Source: Pectobacterium cacticida
Lineage (GTDB): Bacteria; Pseudomonadota; Gammaproteobacteria; Enterobacterales; Enterobacteriaceae
Assembly: GCF_036885195.1 (NCBI RefSeq)
Contig: NZ_CP133656.1
Span: forward strand, 434,001 to 498,000
Direction of reading: 5' to 3'
DNA length: 64,000 bases
In this document: piece after piece, positions 56,111 to 64,000 of the stretch
How the letters are laid out: every line of letters starts with the position of its first letter
Position numbering within the stretch: the first letter of the stretch is position 1
Notes under the pieces: generated by a model
What the model was told of the DNA's origin: nothing
What the model saw: only the letters and a program-made list of their open reading frames with translations
Databases searched by the model: none
Translations under genes and position numbers: made by a program

Positions 56111-56650
56111 ATGAAAGCTTTGATCGTGTTTTCGAGTCGGGATGGGCAAACAAGAGCGATTGCTTCCTCTATTGCGAATACGCTGAAAGGAACCCTGGAG
56201 TGTGATGTTGTTAACGTACTCAGCGCGAACGATATCGATCTTGACCAATACGATCGGGTGATGATTGGGGCATCGATTCGATACGGGCGCTTTCATCCTG
56301 CGGTAAATCAATTCATCCATAAACACCTGTCTTCTCTGCAACAGTTGCCAAGCGCATTCTTCTCCGTGAACCTCACTGCACGTAAGCCAGAAAAGCGCAC
56401 AGTACAAACCAATGCTTATACACGGAAATTCCTGCTGAGTTCTCCGTGGCAGCCGGATTTGTGTTGTGTGTTTGCTGGTGCCCTGCGCTATCCACGTTAC
56501 CGCTGGTTTGATCGGGTAATGATTCAGCTGATTATGCGAATGACGGGAGGAGAAACGGATAGCACTAAAGAGATTGAATATACGGACTGGAAACAGGTTG
56601 CCCGGTTTGCTCGAGATTTCGCTCAGTTAGCGGAGAAAAATCCCGCATAA
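56111..56650 (+). CDS. hemG: Menaquinone-dependent protoporphyrinogen IX dehydrogenase
   Basis: 179 residues (E. coli 181). A flavodoxin-like enzyme that passes electrons from protoporphyrinogen to the quinone pool. The FMN loop is FSSRDGQTRAIASSIA; further features are IGASIRYGRFHP and the long-chain flavodoxin insert with ARKPEKRTVQTNAYTRKFL. It is membrane-associated without a transmembrane helix. As in E. coli it lies at the end of pepQ-yigZ-trkH-hemG and directly before an rRNA operon. Confidence 0.95.
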   Translation: MKALIVFSSRDGQTRAIASSIANTLKGTLECDVVNVLSANDIDLDQYDRVMIGASIRYGRFHPAVNQFIHKHLSSLQQLPSAFFSVNLTARKPEKRTVQTNAYTRKFLLSSPWQPDLCCVFAGALRYPRYRWFDRVMIQLIMRMTGGETDSTKEIEYTDWKQVARFARDFAQLAEKNPA

Positions 56651-56713
56651 CGGTGACTTTCACTGCGTTTTGTTGAAAAAAAACTCACTCGGAAATTATT
56701 CTGCATTTAGCGC

Positions 56714-56741
56714 TTGTCAGGCGGCGAGAAGTCCCTATAAT
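56714..56741 (+). promoter_or_regulatory. rRNA promoter P1
   Basis: TTGTCA and TATAAT with a 16-bp spacer, followed by the GCGCCACC discriminator that makes rrn P1 sensitive to ppGpp and initiating NTP. An A/T-rich stretch just upstream (56680-56713) may serve as an UP element. Confidence 0.9.
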
Positions 56742-56821
56742 GCGCCACCACTGACACGGCAACAGCGACACGCGGTTGTGGTGGAAAGGAAAAAGATTCA
56801 ACGAAGGCAGTCAGTCATGAC

Positions 56822-56849
56822 TTGACTTCACAGCGGAAACGCATAACAT
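56822..56849 (+). promoter_or_regulatory. rRNA promoter P2
   Basis: TTGACT and TAACAT with a 16-bp spacer, about 108 bp downstream of P1; equivalent to rrn P2 of E. coli. Confidence 0.75.
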
Positions 56850-56879
56850 ATGCGCCCGCGCCGCAGTACGCTGCGGCAC

Positions 56880-56891
56880 TGCTCTTTAACA
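56880..56891 (+). promoter_or_regulatory. boxA antitermination element in the rRNA leader
   Basis: TGCTCTTTAACA is the exact boxA sequence bound by NusB-NusE. The leader continues to the 16S start at 57042 with no gene. Confidence 0.92.
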
Positions 56892-57041
56892 ATTCAATCA
56901 GACAATCTGTGTGGGCACTCACAAGACCGTATCTTAACGATATAAAAAGTCTTGAAGAGTGAACAACAGTAAATTCATTACGAATAAACAGTTTTAATTC
57001 TTTGAGCATGGCTGACGAGTTCAGCAAATCAAACAAATCTT

Positions 57042-58581
<1,540 letters not shown>

Positions 58582-58722
58582 CCAAGAAAGATGTGCGTTG
58601 AGTGAAGTGCTCACACAGATTGTCTGATGAAAAAAATGAGCAAGCGCACCTGTTGATGTAATGAGTGTTAACTCATGCTGATGCGAGCGTGCCGGATGTC
58701 TGATTCGGTACGGAGTTTTCGT

Positions 58723-58798
58723 GTCCCCATCGTCTAGAGGCCTAGGACACCGCCCTTTCACGGCGGTAACAGGGGTTCGAATCCCCTTGGGGACGCCA
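58723..58798 (+). tRNA. gltT: tRNA-Glu(UUC) in the 16S-23S spacer
   Basis: 76 nt with encoded CCA, starting GTCCCCATCGTCTAGAGG; the anticodon TTC lies in CCCTTTCACGG and the T arm in GGGGTTCGAATCCCC. A single Glu tRNA defines this as an rrnB-type spacer. The remaining spacer holds only processing stems and a second boxA. Confidence 0.98.
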
Positions 58799-58869
58799 AT
58801 CCGATAATGAGTGAAAGACATTATCCTGAATATCGTAAAGATGACTTTGATAAGTCGTGTTTACGATAT

Positions 58870-58881
58870 TGCTCTTTAACA
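58870..58881 (+). promoter_or_regulatory. boxA in the 16S-23S spacer
   Basis: TGCTCTTTAACA repeats the leader boxA upstream of 23S, helping antitermination through the large subunit gene. Confidence 0.88.
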
Positions 58882-59039
58882 ATCTGGAACAAGCTGAAAA
58901 TTGAAACATGACAGCGGAATAATCGTGAATACCTTGGCTATTTATGGGTAAACACGGTGAATTTGTCTGTCAATGAGTCTCTCAAATAATCACAGCGCGA
59001 TGATGACTTTGGTTTATCAAAGACACCTTCGGGTTGTGA

Positions 59040-61945
<2,906 letters not shown>

Positions 61946-62080
61946 ACAACACCGAAGGTGTTTTGAGAGATGAAAGACGCATAGAGAACGATATTCAGCT
62001 TGTTTTAGGATTGGTTCTGATGGTTACGGAGATGACAAAGAAGGGAGTCATGTTAAGTAACGGTCGGAATGAAACAGATT

Positions 62081-62200
62081 TGCCTGGCGGCGATAGCGCG
62101 GTGGTCCCACCTGACCCCATGCCGAACTCAGAAGTGAAACGCCGTAGCGCCGATGGTAGTGTGGGGTCTCCCCATGTGAGAGTAGGGAACTGCCAGGCAT
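62081..62200 (+). rRNA. rrf: 5S ribosomal RNA
   Basis: 120 nt; TGCCTGGCGGC at the 5' end pairs with GCCAGGCAT at the 3' end, and CCCCATGCCGAACTCAGAAGTG is the conserved loop region. 135 bp after 23S; no distal tRNA follows. Confidence 0.98.
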
Positions 62201-62211
62201 CAAACAAGTGG

Positions 62212-62241
62212 AAAGCCCCTGTCGCAAGACAGGGGCTTTTT
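62212..62241 (+). terminator. Terminator of the rRNA operon
   Basis: AAAGCCCCTGTC pairs with GACAGGGGCTTT around a GCAA tetraloop, followed by TTTTT; strong intrinsic terminator 12 bp after 5S. Confidence 0.95.
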
Positions 62242-62244
62242 GCT

Positions 62245-62655
62245 GTGCTGCGCCCAGCATGAGCACATTCCTGCGGGGGAAAGTCCTGCCATAAGTTGAT
62301 CACAACACAACGAATGAAGCGAAGTGCACTTGCGTGAGGGGGAGCGCAAACGCCAAGAGTCTGGCGGCGAGCTGGATACATCGGCTCAGGGCAATCCAGC
62401 TCAAGCAATGGAAGAGTGGTAAGACGGTGAACTGGGCGTTATGTGCAATGGGAGTCAGTGCGACGGTGGCTCAACAGCCGCTGCGGGAGGAGATACAGTG
62501 CCAAACTATTCAATAGGGTATTTTAACCCAGCAATGGCTCGACAGTCTGGGAGTGCCTCATCTCTTGGCCTCAACTTCCCAAACCGCCCGGTGCGGACCC
62601 GCATGCCGGGTGACGCGGAGGGGCACAGTTCATAAGAACTGCGCCCTATGCCGAT
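62245..62655 (+). mobile_element. Internally deleted group II intron remnant
   Basis: The block begins just after the rRNA terminator with GTGCTGCGCCCAGCATGAGC and GGGGAAAGTCCTGCC, which resemble group II intron 5' ends. From about 62377 a frame reads HRLRAIQLKQWKSGKT, the maturase C-terminus of intron reverse transcriptases; after a frameshift another frame reads SWPQLPKPPGADPHAG-stop. The 3' part folds like domain V (CCCGG-TGCG / CGCA..CCGGG, 62587-62615) and domain VI (CAGTTC-ATAA-GAACTG, 62627-62642), ending near CCGAT. Most of the reverse transcriptase and ribozyme is missing, so it cannot move by itself. Boundaries are approximate. Confidence 0.7.
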
Positions 62656-62665
62656 TTACAAGGCG

Positions 62666-63298
62666 TTAGCGAGTGCCATAAACGACAATCGTTTTACCAT
62701 GAGCAGAAATCAGATTCTGATCTTCTAACATTTTTAGAATACGCCCCACGGTTTCACGTGAACAGCCAACGATTTGTCCAATTTCCTGGCGAGTAATTTT
62801 TATTTGCATGCCATCTGGGTGTGTCATGGCATCAGGCTGTTTGGCCAGGTTAAGTAGAGTCTGTGCGATACGGCCAGTGACATCAAGGAAGGCAAGATTG
62901 CCCACTTTTTCTGAAGTTACCTGGAGGCGACTTGCCATTTGAGCAGATAGACGCATGAGAATATCTGGATTGACTTGAATAAGTTGGCGGAATTTTTTAT
63001 AAGAAATTTCTGCAACTTCACAAGCTGTTTTCGCTCGGACCCAGGCGCTGCGTTCCTGACCTTCTTCGAATAGGCCAAGCTCACCAATAAAATCGCCTTG
63101 ATTGAGGTAGGAAAGGATCATTTCCTTGCCTTCTTCATCCTTGATTAGCACTGCGACAGAGCCTTTAACGATATAGTAAAGCGTTTCTGCTTTTTCACCT
63201 TGGTGAATCAGCGTGCTCTTCGATGGATACTTATGGATGTGACAATGGGAAAGGAACCATTCGAGAGTTGGGTCTGTTTGCGGTTTGCCGAGAACCAT
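62666..63298 (-). CDS. crp: cAMP receptor protein CRP
   Basis: 210 residues, identical in length to E. coli CRP. Residues 1-135 form the cAMP-binding domain (GDFIGELGLFEEGQERSAWVRAKT, with the phosphate-contact Arg and Ser); the recognition helix of the DNA-binding domain is in GCSRETVGRILKML. Activating-region residues around HPDGMQIKITRQE are conserved. The start follows AGAGGATGATAGCGA. Divergent from yhfA, as in E. coli; in E. coli the other neighbour is not an rRNA operon. Global regulator of carbon use, fed by CyaA at 3856-6411. Confidence 0.98.
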   Translation of the reverse strand: MVLGKPQTDPTLEWFLSHCHIHKYPSKSTLIHQGEKAETLYYIVKGSVAVLIKDEEGKEMILSYLNQGDFIGELGLFEEGQERSAWVRAKTACEVAEISYKKFRQLIQVNPDILMRLSAQMASRLQVTSEKVGNLAFLDVTGRIAQTLLNLAKQPDAMTHPDGMQIKITRQEIGQIVGCSRETVGRILKMLEDQNLISAHGKTIVVYGTR

Positions 63299-63315
63299 TC
63301 GCTATCATCCTCTGT

Positions 63316-63338
63316 TGTAATTTACTACGCAAATTACA
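63316..63338. repeat. Perfect inverted repeat upstream of crp
   Basis: TGTAATTT and AAATTACA form 8-bp arms around a 7-bp centre, 18 bp upstream of the crp start. As RNA it would be a stem in the crp 5' untranslated region; as DNA it is a candidate operator. It does not fit the CRP consensus. Confidence 0.6.
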
Positions 63339-63671
63339 GGGGTCAGAGTTCCCTGTACGGCGCGTTTAACTGCTAAAAATAAAATTTAGTCTAGGCAGAA
63401 TGATGTCAGGGAATATACTGGAACCATTGTACCCCCTGATTTCCGGTTGCTGTCTTGCCGCACCGTAAACATAACTGAGGTATGTTTGGTTACGCCATCA
63501 TCTTCTTCGTTTCAGGGGGCGTCCAGAAACAGTCTATTCTATTTTTGTTTTAACACAGCTTTGAGGATGTGTCTTGTGTTGTCTCGCGTCAGTATGACAA
63601 CGCGCCGAATTTTGCTGACTTTTGTACAGTTAAGATATAAGTTTTCAAAAAAATTTTAGCGGGGAAGCATC
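63339..63671. promoter_or_regulatory. crp-yhfA divergent intergenic region
   Basis: About 330 bp with no gene. It should contain the crp and yhfA promoters. In E. coli, CRP binds this region and represses or activates crp through a divergent RNA; no clear CRP site could be placed here by eye. Confidence 0.4.
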
Positions 63672-64000
63672 ATGCAAGCTCGGGTGAAATGGGTTGAGGG
63701 TTTAACGTTTCTGGGGGAGTCCGCGTCAGGGCATCAGATATTGATGGATGGTAATTCCGGTGATAAAGCGCCCAGCCCGATGGAAATGGTGTTGATGTCG
63801 GTTGGAGGGTGTAGCGCGATCGATGTAGTGTCGATTCTGCAAAAAGGGCGTAATGATATGACCGACTGTGAGGTGAGATTAACGTCAGAGCGACGGTCTG
63901 AAACGCCGCGTTTATTTACTCATATCAATCTGCATTTTATCGTTACGGGCAAAAATCTGACCGATAATGCTGTTGAACGCGCTGCTGCACTATCAGCGGA
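63672..64000 (+). CDS. yhfA: OsmC-family protein YhfA (3' end outside window)
   Basis: Starts at ATG 63672 (MQARVKWVEGLTFLGESASG) after GGGGAAGC; 109 codons lie in the window before the right edge. The sequence is close to E. coli YhfA: NSGDKAPSPMEMVLMSVGGC contains the family's active-site Cys region, followed by SAIDVVSILQKGR and PRLFTHINLHFIV. OsmC/Ohr proteins reduce peroxides, but YhfA's substrate is unknown. Divergent from crp, a conserved pairing. Confidence 0.93.
   Translation, partial: MQARVKWVEGLTFLGESASGHQILMDGNSGDKAPSPMEMVLMSVGGCSAIDVVSILQKGRNDMTDCEVRLTSERRSETPRLFTHINLHFIVTGKNLTDNAVERAAALSA

Noticed and set aside
62334..62516. 60-codon frame as a new small gene
   Set aside because: Its middle is the maturase C-terminal motif of a group II intron reverse transcriptase and it is broken by a frameshift; annotated as intron remnant instead.

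Overview
The window is chromosomal DNA of a motile enterobacterium (order Enterobacterales). Protein lengths, start sites and gene order repeatedly match the Escherichia coli 85-87 minute region. The mix of a Pseudomonas-type HemB within a tat-linked operon, paired chemoreceptor genes and rearranged synteny suggests a member of the Pectobacteriaceae (Pectobacterium/Brenneria/Dickeya side). I cannot fix the genus without a database search. No prophage, CRISPR array or complete insertion sequence was seen, and I found no strong candidate for a wholly new defence-type system. The unusual content is regulatory leaders, deletion scars and one broken group II intron.

Layout. (1) 1-3534, minus strand: the heme genes hemC-hemD-hemX-hemY, divergent from cyaA (3856-6411), which keeps a CRP operator. 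(2) 6457-13504: an MFS transporter, then lptM-dapF-yigA-xerC-yigB with translational overlaps, then uvrD behind a LexA-like box. (3) 13505-16994: corA behind a long structured leader, then rarD and pldA. (4) 16991-22586: a transposed block, yibQ-envC (minus) and yibN-secB-gpsA-cysE (plus). Here gpmM survives only as a C-terminal relic and grxC is missing. (5) 22759-26892: bioP, metR and metE.

(6) 26893-31224: two tandem methyl-accepting chemotaxis genes, each behind a near-consensus sigma-28 promoter with a long untranslated leader. (7) 31469-40777: udp plus a tyrosine-phosphatase gene, ppc, then argE divergent from argCBH with ARG boxes between. (8) 40942-49814: rmuC, ubiE-ubiJ-ubiB, tatABC, tatD-hemB and convergent rfaH. 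(9) 50014-56650: ubiD-fre, a scar where fadBA has been deleted, pepQ-yigZ, then trkH-hemG. (10) 56651-62241: a complete rRNA operon (16S, tRNA-Glu, 23S, 5S) with P1/P2 promoters, boxA sites and terminator. (11) 62245-64000: an internally deleted group II intron remnant, crp (minus) and the 5' part of yhfA.

Functional links. Five heme genes (hemB, C, D, X/Y, G) are scattered through the window. ubiE/J/B/D and fre sit near the Tat export genes. cyaA and crp encode the enzyme and the receptor of the cAMP circuit. The most informative observations are the fadBA scar (fadA tail with its catalytic Cys replaced, possible fadB start, decayed FadR operator), the gpmM relic, the paired sigma-28 receptor genes and the intron remnant just after the rRNA terminator. 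Together they suggest continuing gene loss in this lineage. Comparisons with other species are from memory and were not run as searches.
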